The notes beneath the pieces are model-generated. The model made no database searches. It was not told where the DNA came from and saw only the letters and a program-made list of their open reading frames with translations. 64,000 bases of DNA from Marinobacter salsuginis. Lineage in GTDB: Bacteria; Pseudomonadota; Gammaproteobacteria; Pseudomonadales; Oleiphilaceae. Shown here one piece after another: positions 32,514 to 40,852 of the stretch. The DNA is taken from the NCBI RefSeq assembly GCF_009617755.1, contig NZ_BGZH01000003.1, positions 62,001 to 126,000 on the forward strand. The letters are read 5' to 3'. Numbering within the stretch: the stretch's first letter is position 1; each line of letters begins with the position of its first letter. The translations under genes and the position numbers were made by a program.

Positions 32514-33479
32514 ATGCGATTTCTCCTCCTGGCTCTGTTGCTGGTCAGCCCCCTGTGTTTTGCCAAAACCGTCGTTATCGTTCAAAGCTATCACATCGAA
32601 TACAAATGGGATGCCGATTACATTGAGGCTGTCCGTTCGGTTCTTGGGAAGGACCACGACATAAAGGTCTTTGAACTGGACACCAAACGCCTGCCCAAGC
32701 CCGAATGGCCAGACAAGGTGGCTGAGATTCAGGGCAAGATCGCCGAGATCAAGCCGGATGTGGCCATCCTGGGTGATGACAATGCATTTTCACTGATGGC
32801 GGAGCATCTGGTGCAGCGCGAGATTCCGGTGGTATTTTTGGGAGTGAATGGTGGCCCGGTTCAGCACCCTACCCTTGAGCACCCTCTGGTTACCGGAATA
32901 CTGGAACGCCCCTTCTTCGCCGACAGTATCCGGCATCTGCGAAAAGTCCTTCGGCAGAGGGATCGCTTCCTGGTGCTGATGGATGACTCACCCACCATGC
33001 GCAATGCAGTGAACGAATATTTCGGTGACAAACGCCAGGCCACTGTTTACGGCTCGGACCTGGATATCGTTCTGACCAACGACCGGGATACCTGGCTGAA
33101 ATCGGTGGTAAACGCTCATGAGCGCTATGACGCCGTGGTTCTGGGAACCCACCACACCATCCGGGACAAGGACGGCAACTACGCTACTCCTTATGAACTG
33201 CTCAAAGAGGCCTACTACAGCGCTCAGCTTCCGCTTTTCTCCTTCTGGGATATCTTTGTTGGGCAGGAACAGAGCATTGGCGGTTTTACCATATCCGCTC
33301 ATCAGGAAGGCCTCACCGCAGCAAGACTGGCATCGCTGATCCTCAATGGCATGAGACCAGACCAGATACCGCAACTTAAATCCATCAGTGGCCATTATGT
33401 CTACAGCGAAAGCGGCCTTGATCACTGGAATCTGCAGCTGTCGCCCATGATTGCCAGTCAGGCCAATTTTGTTGACTAG
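32514..33479 (+). CDS. Periplasmic substrate-binding protein (ABC_sub_bind type)
   Basis: This 321-residue exported protein has a 17-residue signal peptide ending LCFA. The body has a two-lobed periplasmic-binding fold: VVIVQSYHIEYKWDADYIEAV, DVAILGDDNAFSLMAEHL, IPVVFLGVNG and a second lobe with DAVVLGTHHTIRDKDG. This branch often serves sensory proteins rather than transporters. No ABC permease or ATPase is adjacent. A chemoreceptor gene follows 117 bases downstream on the same strand, so it probably presents a ligand to it. The 287-base gap upstream (32227-32513) contains nothing I recognise. Confidence 0.78.
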   Translation: MRFLLLALLLVSPLCFAKTVVIVQSYHIEYKWDADYIEAVRSVLGKDHDIKVFELDTKRLPKPEWPDKVAEIQGKIAEIKPDVAILGDDNAFSLMAEHLVQREIPVVFLGVNGGPVQHPTLEHPLVTGILERPFFADSIRHLRKVLRQRDRFLVLMDDSPTMRNAVNEYFGDKRQATVYGSDLDIVLTNDRDTWLKSVVNAHERYDAVVLGTHHTIRDKDGNYATPYELLKEAYYSAQLPLFSFWDIFVGQEQSIGGFTISAHQEGLTAARLASLILNGMRPDQIPQLKSISGHYVYSESGLDHWNLQLSPMIASQANFVD

Positions 33480-33596
33480 GGTCCGGTCAAGAATCTTGCA
33501 CAACCAATGCGCCGATCTAACCAACCGAACGTAACACTTCAGGTTTGATCGGCCTTGCCGTTAACCATTAAAACAATCCGATAAAAGGGTAGTATT

Positions 33597-35603
33597 TTGG
33601 CTTCCTCTTTCCTCGAATCTGTAGAACGGAAATTAGGTGTCCCCGGCAAGCTACTGATTGCGCCGGTTTTTATCCTCGCGCTGTTCGCTTCAGTGACGTT
33701 TTTCAGCGTTTCCGAATTTCAGCAACTGGACCAACGCATGAATAAGGTCGCCCGAGACCTGGCGCCGGATACGGCGATTGGCACAGAGTCGGTTATCAGT
33801 GTTTATCGGATGCGGCTTCGGGTGTTCGATTATTTCTCCACCGGCGATGAAGAAACACTCAGCTATTTCGATGAGCTGGAGGGGGAATTCAATGAAGTGA
33901 TGGCCAGGGCCCAGGAGAATATACAGGACCCAGATGCCGCCAAATTGGTGGACCGTATCAACAGCAGCACCGGTGAGTACATCAGCGCCTTCAGGAACGA
34001 GCTGGTTCCGGCAAAACGCCAGGTTCTGTCGATCATAAAGGACGAACTGGACGTTCACGGTCCAAACGCCACCAAGGCTTTAAGAATGGCCCTTAACGGC
34101 GTTGCCAACCGGGAACCCGAGAGCGATCTTCGGGCCGGCCTTGAGCAGCTCCTCAACGATGCCATGGTCATGCAATTGACCGCCCAGCGTTACCTGTCCA
34201 ACGGCGACGAGGACTCCCAGAAAGCCCTCGGCTGGGCAATCGAAGACCTGGCCGATGCGCTGGAGCTGCTGGAACCCGAAGATGGTCCTGACTTTGTTCA
34301 GGTCTATATGGACACCGTCGTTGAAGAACTGGCCAACTACCAGGCGGCGGTCGAGAAGATGCTGGACCAGCAAAGCATTGTGGTCAGCGTCAAGAAAGAC
34401 AAACTGGATGTGCTGGGTCCAGAAATTGCCCGAATGGCCAGAGAACTGGAGTCCACAATATTTGACTCGCTGGAAGTAGAGGCTGACGTCGCCAGTGCCG
34501 AGACCGACCTCGCCCTAAGGTTCACGCTGATTGCGTTCTTTGTGTCGTTGGTGCTTGGCCTGATCGTCGCTGTGCTGATGAGTCGGATGATGGGTGTCAG
34601 CGTCAAACGTGCCAAAACCGAAATCCTCGGTTATCTCGACGACATCGCCAACAATAACGGCGACTTGTCCACCAGGCTGACCCCGGGTCGCCCGGACGAA
34701 ATCGGTGACTTCATTGGTGCCGTCAACACCTTCCTGGAAACCCTCGAGAAGACAATCTCACAAATCGTGAGGGCTTCGCGCCAACTCACAGGTGAGTCGG
34801 AATCCCTCTCCGGCATCACGGAGCGCACGACCGCCAACTCTGAACAGCAGCGCGATCAGATCACTCAGGTGTCTGCCGCCATGCAGGAAATGGTCTCGAC
34901 CTCTGAAGAAATCGCTTCGAACACCAGCGAAACTGACGAATCCGCCCGCAAGGCAGCATCTCTTGCCGATTCCGGCCAGGAAACCGTTGGCTCTGCCATC
35001 AGAGCAGTCACTAACCTTGCCAATCAGGTAGAAAAAGGTTCGACGCGCATCCAGCAGCTGGAAAACGAGTCAGCCGAGATTGGCAATGTGCTTGCGGTGA
35101 TTCAGAGCATTGCAGAACAGACCAACCTTCTGGCCTTGAACGCAGCTATCGAAGCGGCCCGTGCCGGCGAGGCAGGACGGGGTTTTGCCGTGGTTGCCGA
35201 CGAGGTCCGCGGGCTGGCCAAACGGGTGCAGGAATCAACCGTCGATATCGAGCGCATTGTGTCACAACTTCAAAGTGGCGCAGCCGGTGCAGTTGTAGAC
35301 ATGAGCAAGGCCAAGCAGATGGCCGAAGAAGCCAGCGAGGAGGCGAGCAAGTCCGGCGAAGCACTGACCGATATTCTGGCCGCGGTAAACAGCATCGTCG
35401 AAATGACAACCCAGATAGCCAGCGCCACCGAACAGCAGAGAGCCACGGCATCCGAGATGACTCAAAATGTGGAGATAAGCAGTAGTGCCATTGAAGAACT
35501 CGCCGGGGATATCTCCCAGGTAAACCATTCAAGCCAATCGCTGGCCACCATGGCTGATGAGTTGAACACTCTGGTGAGACGCTTCCGCGCCAGCGAATCC
35601 TGA
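33597..35603 (+). CDS. Methyl-accepting chemotaxis protein (TTG start)
   Basis: This 668-residue chemoreceptor has an N-terminal membrane helix at about residues 18-38, a helical periplasmic domain of about 270 residues, a second membrane helix near 305-328, and a HAMP-like region to about 385. The cytoplasmic coiled coil has the conserved hairpin tip ([20 protein letters not shown], then [15 protein letters not shown]). The start codon is TTG at 33597, chosen because AGGG stands eight bases upstream and no earlier ATG exists in frame. The periplasmic binding protein gene directly upstream suggests indirect ligand sensing. Confidence 0.92.
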   Translation: MASSFLESVERKLGVPGKLLIAPVFILALFASVTFFSVSEFQQLDQRMNKVARDLAPDTAIGTESVISVYRMRLRVFDYFSTGDEETLSYFDELEGEFNEVMARAQENIQDPDAAKLVDRINSSTGEYISAFRNELVPAKRQVLSIIKDELDVHGPNATKALRMALNGVANREPESDLRAGLEQLLNDAMVMQLTAQRYLSNGDEDSQKALGWAIEDLADALELLEPEDGPDFVQVYMDTVVEELANYQAAVEKMLDQQSIVVSVKKDKLDVLGPEIARMARELESTIFDSLEVEADVASAETDLALRFTLIAFFVSLVLGLIVAVLMSRMMGVSVKRAKTEILGYLDDIANNNGDLSTRLTPGRPDEIGDFIGAVNTFLETLEKTISQIVRASRQLTGESESLSGITERTTANSEQQRDQITQVSAAMQEMVSTSEEIASNTSETDESARKAASLADSGQETVGSAIRAVTNLANQVEKGSTRIQQLENESAEIGNVLAVIQSIAEQTNLLALNAAIEAARAGEAGRGFAVVADEVRGLAKRVQESTVDIERIVSQLQSGAAGAVVDMSKAKQMAEEASEEASKSGEALTDILAAVNSIVEMTTQIASATEQQRATASEMTQNVEISSSAIEELAGDISQVNHSSQSLATMADELNTLVRRFRASES

Positions 35604-35719
35604 GCGGACAATGGTTGCAGATGTTAACCACTTCACGAGCGCGTCCATAATTACCTGATACCTTGGGGCTTCAAGTTACACAATGTAACCGGAAATGGAC
35701 CGCCCGGAGGTATCCCGCC

Positions 35720-36580
35720 ATGACGCGCTCTCAATCATCCCGGAAGGCAGGCGTACGCAGCCCTGCCCTCGCCATACTGACAGCGGCTGCCTGCCTTGGC
35801 ACGGCCCAAGCCGCCGAACCCGAGAAAGTTATTTTCGCCGCAGAGAATGCGCTTTACGGGGCCGGCCATGATGTCGGACGCGCGGATGGTTGGATCGATG
35901 AACAACTCCGAACTGCCATACGCGCCTATCAAGATAAGAATGGGCTGCAAACCAACGGCAACCTGGATGCAGCAACACTGGAAGCACTCGGCGTGGCCAA
36001 AACTTCGAGCGCAACCATCGCGGCAAATTCGGTCGGCAGTCGAAAGGCATCAATGGCAAAGCTTGGTTTGTCCCTGCCCGAGCCGGCACCCGATTCTCCT
36101 GCCGTTGCCAGAGCTGAACCGAAGCCAGAGCCAGAGCCGGAGCCGGAGCCTGCGCCTCAACCTGTGGCGACACCCACTCGAACTCCTTCCGAGCAGGTTG
36201 CCCAGACACCCTCACCTGACATTAAAACGCAGGAAAAACAGGTATCTACTGCGGATACTTCAAAACAACCTGAAGTTACGATTGAGGAAAAGGCGTCCTC
36301 AGAACCCCAAGCCCCAACGCCAGACCCCACGCCGGAACCTGTGGTCGCCGAAGTAACAACACCGGAAGTCAACGAAGAACCAGACCCGGTGCTGGCCCAG
36401 CTCCCTACGGAACCAACCAGCGCGGGATACGCCGAGCAGGAAGCAACCGATACCAGGAAAGCCCAGCCAATCGAGGAAGAGACCACCGCATCAACACCCA
36501 CGGCTGCCGAGAAACCTCAGAGCACCGGGGGCGGCTTTTTCAGCAAGTTGTTCGACTTCTTTTTCGGTTGGCTGGTGTGA
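35720..36580 (+). CDS. Exported peptidoglycan-binding protein with Pro/Glu-rich tail
   Basis: This 286-residue protein has a signal peptide (to about residue 32, ending AQA) and one peptidoglycan-binding type 1 domain at about residues 35-92 (ALYGAGHDVGRADGWIDEQLRTAIRAYQDKNGL). A long low-complexity region rich in Pro, Glu, Thr and Ala follows (about 120-270), including EPKPEPEPEPEPAP. The last 17 residues, GGGFFSKLFDFFFGWLV, form an aromatic amphipathic or membrane-inserting tail. GGAGG precedes the ATG at 35720; the frame is open further upstream. I infer a cell-wall-tethered spacer protein. The function of the tail is unknown. Confidence 0.8.
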   Translation: MTRSQSSRKAGVRSPALAILTAAACLGTAQAAEPEKVIFAAENALYGAGHDVGRADGWIDEQLRTAIRAYQDKNGLQTNGNLDAATLEALGVAKTSSATIAANSVGSRKASMAKLGLSLPEPAPDSPAVARAEPKPEPEPEPEPAPQPVATPTRTPSEQVAQTPSPDIKTQEKQVSTADTSKQPEVTIEEKASSEPQAPTPDPTPEPVVAEVTTPEVNEEPDPVLAQLPTEPTSAGYAEQEATDTRKAQPIEEETTASTPTAAEKPQSTGGGFFSKLFDFFFGWLV

Positions 36581-36583
36581 GCC

Positions 36584-36835
36584 TCAGCTCTGCAACCGGT
36601 CTTTGAAGACTTTCCAGTCGATCACGTTGCCTTCAGAGTCGAAATGGACATAACCACGAAAGCTGGGGTCATCTTCCCAGGCTTTCACAAAGCCGACGGT
36701 TTCACCGTCATCTGAAACGATTTCAAAGGCTTCACTGTGGGCCCTGGCCATTTCTTTGTCGGGATCTGTGTCAGAACGTCTGAGGCTTACGGAAGAGTCT
36801 AGAGGTAAGGTGCTTTGAAGGAATTCCTGGATCAT
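36584..36835 (-). CDS. Conserved-looking small acidic protein, 83 residues
   Basis: This is a cytosolic protein of 83 residues with no signal peptide. The C-terminal half is SDDGETVGFVKAWEDDPSFRGYVHFDSEGNVIDWKVF, which alternates acidic and aromatic residues like a small beta-sheet domain. I do not recognise the family. The ATG at 36835 has AAGGAG nine bases upstream; the TTG two codons earlier is too close to it. It is convergent with the peptidoglycan-binding gene, three bases apart. Confidence 0.65.
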   Translation of the reverse strand: MIQEFLQSTLPLDSSVSLRRSDTDPDKEMARAHSEAFEIVSDDGETVGFVKAWEDDPSFRGYVHFDSEGNVIDWKVFKDRLQS

Positions 36836-37069
36836 CGTCAAGCTCTCCTTTCGGGGTGAACCGGTCTGGTTCTGGAGGTAGCGTAACTATAAGCTGATCC
36901 GATAATAGAGAATACAGATTCAGATCAATTTTCTTAGACTTTTTCGAGATAAAAATACTTTAAGAACAAGGGCATATTTCATTATTGTGACAACATGTAA
37001 CCTTCCGAGCCGGTTATTTTTCAACCAACTCAGAAGGTTACCTTATCCACACTCGATCGCGTCTACCGA

Positions 37070-37222
37070 TCAGAATTTCCAGAACGGGGTGCTCAATTTC
37101 TGTTCAACGAGCTCCGGGGAAAATCCCACATCGTTCAGCAAACGGCGATCCATTGTCATTACCAAATGGACAAAGTTGCGCTTCATCCGCCAGCCTTTGT
37201 AAAGAGAAGCAGCTCTTTTCAT
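37070..37222 (-). CDS. DUF1127-like small protein, 50 residues
   Basis: This short gene encodes 50 residues. The segment WRMKRNFVHLVMTMDRRLLNDVGFSPE has the pattern of DUF1127 proteins (basic helix, then LDDRxLxDIGL). GGAGT stands seven bases before the ATG. DUF1127 proteins are small RNA-binding or regulatory proteins in characterised alphaproteobacteria; here the role is unknown. It is flanked by gaps of 234 and 168 bases in which I see no other gene. Confidence 0.75.
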   Translation of the reverse strand: MKRAASLYKGWRMKRNFVHLVMTMDRRLLNDVGFSPELVEQKLSTPFWKF

Positions 37223-37390
37223 TTTATTACTCCTTAGTCAACCCAGAATTCGGTCGGTAAAACCGGGACCTTGTTTAATTAGGATCCTATTCTAGGCTTG
37301 CCAAGGAGTTTTCTGAATACTTGGAAACCCCTATAAACAGGGGCTCCCGGCATTTTAGCGTTTCAGAATGGTGTCATTTTAATTGCAGTT

Positions 37391-37642
37391 TCACGACGCC
37401 TTGGCGTTTGAAATCAGCACCTGGTAAAGGTCGTCCTTGAGCTGTGCCCGCTTCTGCTTCATGCGGTGCAATTTGTCGTCGCCAATGGGAGAGTCCCTCT
37501 TTTCCAGCCCTTCAATTTCGTGATCAAGATGCGTGTACTCCTGAAGCTTTTCACTGAACTTCAGGTCATTGCTCTTGAGTTCCTGGATAAGGTCTTTGTA
37601 CTGGGGGAATTCTACGTGAAGCTCGTGGCTGGAAATGCCCAT
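37391..37642 (-). CDS. DUF465/YdcH-family protein
   Basis: This 83-residue helical protein of the DUF465 (YdcH) family has its core at about residues 10-75: FPQYKDLIQELKSNDLKFSEKLQEYTHLDHEIEGLE, then DDKLHRMKQKRAQLKDDLY. This is the usual two-helix coiled hairpin. AAAGGAG precedes the ATG. The family is widespread and its function is not established. It is divergent from fabH. Confidence 0.88.
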   Translation of the reverse strand: MGISSHELHVEFPQYKDLIQELKSNDLKFSEKLQEYTHLDHEIEGLEKRDSPIGDDKLHRMKQKRAQLKDDLYQVLISNAKAS

Positions 37643-37809
37643 CGTTATACGCTCCTTTTGTTTGCAGAGTGTTGATCAAAGCTGATCACCTTCAGCATAG
37701 ACGAGCGTGCCAGTTTCTGGGCGTCTTTGACAAATCGCTAATTACGCACGACGTTGCATGGGTATAGCATGTCAGAACGTTATCCAGTTACGCCTCGGGA
37801 CACTTGCGA

Positions 37810-38778
37810 ATGACCTTTGCACGAATTACCGGCACCGGTTCTTACCTGCCTGACAACATTGTTACCAATAAAGACCTCGAGAAAATGGTCGACACCACCG
37901 ACCAGTGGATTCGCGAGCGCACGGGCATTGAAAGGCGGCACATCGCGATCGAAGGCCAGACCACGGTAGACCTTGCCGAGCAGGCTGCAAAGAATGCCAT
38001 TGACGCGGCAGGCATCAAGGCTGAAGACATTGACCTGATCGTGTTTGCCACCTCCACGCCAGACAAGATCTTTCCGAGCTCCGCCTGCATCCTGCAGGCC
38101 CGCCTGGGAATCCATGGCTGCCCTGCCTTCGACATTCAGGCCGTATGTAGCGGGTTTGTCTACGCCCTCGCAACCGCCGACAAATTCATCAAGACCGGAA
38201 GCAGCAAAAAAGCGCTGGTTATCGGCGCTGAGGTGTTTTCCCGCATCATTGACTGGGACGACCGGGGAACCTGTGTTTTATTCGGTGATGGCGCCGGCGC
38301 CGTGATCCTGGAGGCCGATGAGGAAACCGGCATCCTGTCTACCCACATCCACGCGGATGGTCAGTATGAAGATCTGCTGCACGTACCCTGTGGTATTTCG
38401 GACAACTACGATCAGGTAAAAGCCGGACGCGCATTCGTTGAGATGAAAGGCAACGAAGTGTTCAAGGTGGCGGTCAACACCCTCGGGAAGATCGTTGACG
38501 AAACCCTGGCCGCCAACCAGATGCAGAAATCAGAAATCGACTGGCTGGTCCCCCACCAGGCCAACCTCCGCATTATCTCGGCGACGGCAAGGAAACTGAA
38601 CATGTCCATGGACCAGGTGGTCGTCACCGTCAATGAGCACGGTAACACCTCAGCTGCATCCATTCCCCTGGCCCTTGATGTAGCGGTAAGAGACGGTCGC
38701 ATCAAGCGCAATGAAGTACTGCTGCTGGAAGCGTTCGGCGGCGGCTTCACCTGGGGCTCAGCGTTGCTGAGATACTGA
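37810..38778 (+). CDS. fabH: Beta-ketoacyl-ACP synthase III
   Basis: This 322-residue KAS III enzyme has its catalytic cysteine at C113 in [13 protein letters not shown], His in [11 protein letters not shown] and Asn in [12 protein letters not shown], making the Cys-His-Asn triad. [11 protein letters not shown] and the C-terminal [13 protein letters not shown] complete the family pattern. It condenses acyl-CoA with malonyl-ACP to begin fatty-acid synthesis. The ATG at 37810 is preferred; the frame opens with TTG two codons earlier. It stands alone, not in a fab cluster, so it may be an additional FabH homologue. Confidence 0.93.
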   Translation: MTFARITGTGSYLPDNIVTNKDLEKMVDTTDQWIRERTGIERRHIAIEGQTTVDLAEQAAKNAIDAAGIKAEDIDLIVFATSTPDKIFPSSACILQARLGIHGCPAFDIQAVCSGFVYALATADKFIKTGSSKKALVIGAEVFSRIIDWDDRGTCVLFGDGAGAVILEADEETGILSTHIHADGQYEDLLHVPCGISDNYDQVKAGRAFVEMKGNEVFKVAVNTLGKIVDETLAANQMQKSEIDWLVPHQANLRIISATARKLNMSMDQVVVTVNEHGNTSAASIPLALDVAVRDGRIKRNEVLLLEAFGGGFTWGSALLRY

Positions 38779-38779
38779 G

Positions 38780-40345
38780 TCAGCCTACGCACACCCGGTT
38801 GCGCCCCGATTCCTTGGCTTCATAAAGGGCTGAATCGGCTCTATCGACCAGCCCCTCGGGCGTGACCTCCGTTGCCACGCCCGTTGTGGTTAGGCCAAGG
38901 CTGATGGTTACGTACTCTGCAACTGAAGACAGCTCGTGGGGCATTGCCCGTTCAAGAACCCCTTTTCGACAGGACTCCGCAATCACCCCGGGATCGGCAG
39001 TGTCCGGCAAGATGATTGCGAATTCCTCACCGCCATACCGTGCGACCAGGTCCCCGGGCCTCTTTGCCATATCTCTCAGAATGCTCGCGACCTCTTTCAG
39101 ACAAGCATCGCCTGCCGGGTGACCATATTCATCGTTGTATTCTTTGAAAAAATCGATATCGATCATGATCAAAGACAACCGGGTACCGTCTCGCCCCGCC
39201 CGCCTGACCTCTCGCTCAAGCACGGTATCGAAATGTCGCCGATTAGCGAGCCCTGTCAGGGCATCCGTAAGTGAAATCTGCTCCAACTGAGCCTTTGCAT
39301 CCGTCAACGCCAGGTTTCGTCTGGCACCTGCCAGGAAATACCCGACAACAACGCACACAAGAACAATGCCGGAAGAGGCTACAAACACCGGCAGCATACC
39401 GCGTTTTTCGCGAATCAAGCGAGCAGACGGAACCGCTTCAACGGTCCACTGACGACCCGCAATCTCAAACTCTCCCGCCCGGTATCGATTATCGTGCTGC
39501 CATGATTCGGAAGTTGGATCCCCGGATCTGAAAAGCAGCTTCTCATCTCCCCCCGTTCGATCAATCACTTCCAACAGAAGATCGCTTCCAAGCTCACTTC
39601 CGACAGCCTGCTCAACCAGCTCTCCAACCCGAAAGACACCATTGATAAAGCCGAAATGATGAACTTCAAAGTCATCTTCCGCCGCCGTGGCCCCCGACTT
39701 GACTCTATATAGCGGCGCGAATACCAGAAACCCTTGCTGATTCTCCGGTTCCTGAACCAGACGGATACCGGCCGTCGCCACCATTTCGCCGGTCGCCTTT
39801 GCCCGGTCAAGCGCCTCGAAGCGGGAGCCTTCACTGGCAAGATCAAATCCAAGCGCCGCGCGGTTATCAGAGAGCGGCTCAATGAATTGAACTGGAACGT
39901 ACAGAGCTCTCTGCCTCACTGGAACCAGCCCGTCCGATCCTGCCTCGCGAACAGTGAAGTTCCGGAAAGCCTCGCCCTGCTTGCGAGAGAACTCGCTAAG
40001 TTGTTCCTGCTCGAGCACAGGCGCCCAGGCAAACGCCTGGATGGCCGGGGATCGATCGAGGACGTTCCTCGTAAGTGTCTCGAAACGGGCCCGGGTCATT
40101 TCAGGCATGATTCCCACGGCTGACTTCAGCGCATAGAGAATCTCGAGGTTCAACAAAACCTCGCGTTCAATGCTATCGGAAAGTTGATCTATGTCCGCCT
40201 TGAACTCGAGCTCAACGGCTTTCGATTCCTCGATATAGAACAGTCTTCCAAGGGCAAGACTGATGACCACGCCTACGGTAAAAGCGACTGCGGCTGGCAC
40301 AAATATTCGTCTTTTCGGGTAACCTGCTGCGGACAATCTGAACAT
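38780..40345 (-). CDS. CHASE-domain membrane diguanylate cyclase
   Basis: This 521-residue protein has a membrane helix at about residues 15-36, a periplasmic CHASE-type sensory domain (about 60-300, with FAWAPVL and [13 protein letters not shown]), and a second helix near 325-345. A GGDEF domain follows (about 365-521) with active site RYGGEEFAI and an upstream RPGD that fits the RxxD inhibitory site five residues before it. It therefore should synthesise cyclic di-GMP with product inhibition. It is convergent with fabH, one base from it. Confidence 0.94.
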   Translation of the reverse strand: MFRLSAAGYPKRRIFVPAAVAFTVGVVISLALGRLFYIEESKAVELEFKADIDQLSDSIEREVLLNLEILYALKSAVGIMPEMTRARFETLTRNVLDRSPAIQAFAWAPVLEQEQLSEFSRKQGEAFRNFTVREAGSDGLVPVRQRALYVPVQFIEPLSDNRAALGFDLASEGSRFEALDRAKATGEMVATAGIRLVQEPENQQGFLVFAPLYRVKSGATAAEDDFEVHHFGFINGVFRVGELVEQAVGSELGSDLLLEVIDRTGGDEKLLFRSGDPTSESWQHDNRYRAGEFEIAGRQWTVEAVPSARLIREKRGMLPVFVASSGIVLVCVVVGYFLAGARRNLALTDAKAQLEQISLTDALTGLANRRHFDTVLEREVRRAGRDGTRLSLIMIDIDFFKEYNDEYGHPAGDACLKEVASILRDMAKRPGDLVARYGGEEFAIILPDTADPGVIAESCRKGVLERAMPHELSSVAEYVTISLGLTTTGVATEVTPEGLVDRADSALYEAKESGRNRVCVG

Positions 40346-40410
40346 CCTCTCGAGTCGCTGGAATTGGTACCAAAAGCCTGCAAAAACACTTGCTCAGATA
40401 GCTTTTACGT

Positions 40411-40429
40411 ATCCCGGCATTCCCGGGAT
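40411..40429. other. Small hairpin upstream of the diguanylate cyclase
   Basis: ATCCCGG-CATTC-CCGGGAT is a perfect seven-base inverted repeat about 66 bases upstream of the cyclase start. It could be an operator or 5' leader hairpin. Confidence 0.35.
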
Positions 40430-40499
40430 GTGAGGGAATGTAAATAAGCAGTGAAGCGTTCCTGAATGAGATTGGCACCCGAAAGGCCATTCGGTTAAA

Positions 40500-40515
40500 C
40501 TGTATTTTTATACAG
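40500..40515 (+). promoter_or_regulatory. LexA (SOS) box of yebG
   Basis: CTGTATTTTTATACAG matches the gammaproteobacterial LexA consensus CTGTN8ACAG and lies 30 bases upstream of the yebG ATG. It predicts repression by LexA and induction by DNA damage. Confidence 0.9.
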
Positions 40516-40545
40516 TAATAAGCAATCCCACTGCGAGGAAAAACC

Positions 40546-40815
40546 ATGGCAGTACAAGCAGTCTACTTTTCTGATAGGGACGGCCTGGATATGGCACTGA
40601 AAAATCCTGAGACGATGCTGTTCACTTCAAAAGCCGAAGCCGACGCACGAGACAAAGTGCTCGAGTTGGCCGAAGAAATTCAGGTATTCCTGGGCCGCAA
40701 GGTCGAGGGGCTGGGTGACGACCTGGCCGAACGCTGCGCCATGGCCATCGCCGAGGATAAAGAACTGTTCCAGAAGGCCCTCAAAAAGCCAGAGCTTCTG
40801 AACGCGGATCAGTAA
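40546..40815 (+). CDS. yebG: YebG-family SOS-regulated protein
   Basis: This 89-residue protein opens with MAVQAVYFSDRDG and has LFTSKAEADARDKVLELAEEIQVFL, matching the YebG family (FTSKKEADAYDKML in E. coli). GAGGAAAAACC precedes the ATG. A LexA box lies just upstream and a terminator just downstream, so this is a stand-alone SOS gene. The molecular function of YebG is not established. Confidence 0.9.
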   Translation: MAVQAVYFSDRDGLDMALKNPETMLFTSKAEADARDKVLELAEEIQVFLGRKVEGLGDDLAERCAMAIAEDKELFQKALKKPELLNADQ

Positions 40816-40825
40816 AAAACTTCAA

Positions 40826-40852
40826 GGGCGGCAGTAATTTGCCGCCCTATTT
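40826..40852. terminator. Terminator between yebG and dabA
   Basis: GGGCGGCA and TGCCGCCC form a stem with a six-base loop, followed by TATTTT on the plus strand. It ends 1 base before the dabA stop and could serve both convergent genes. Confidence 0.85.
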
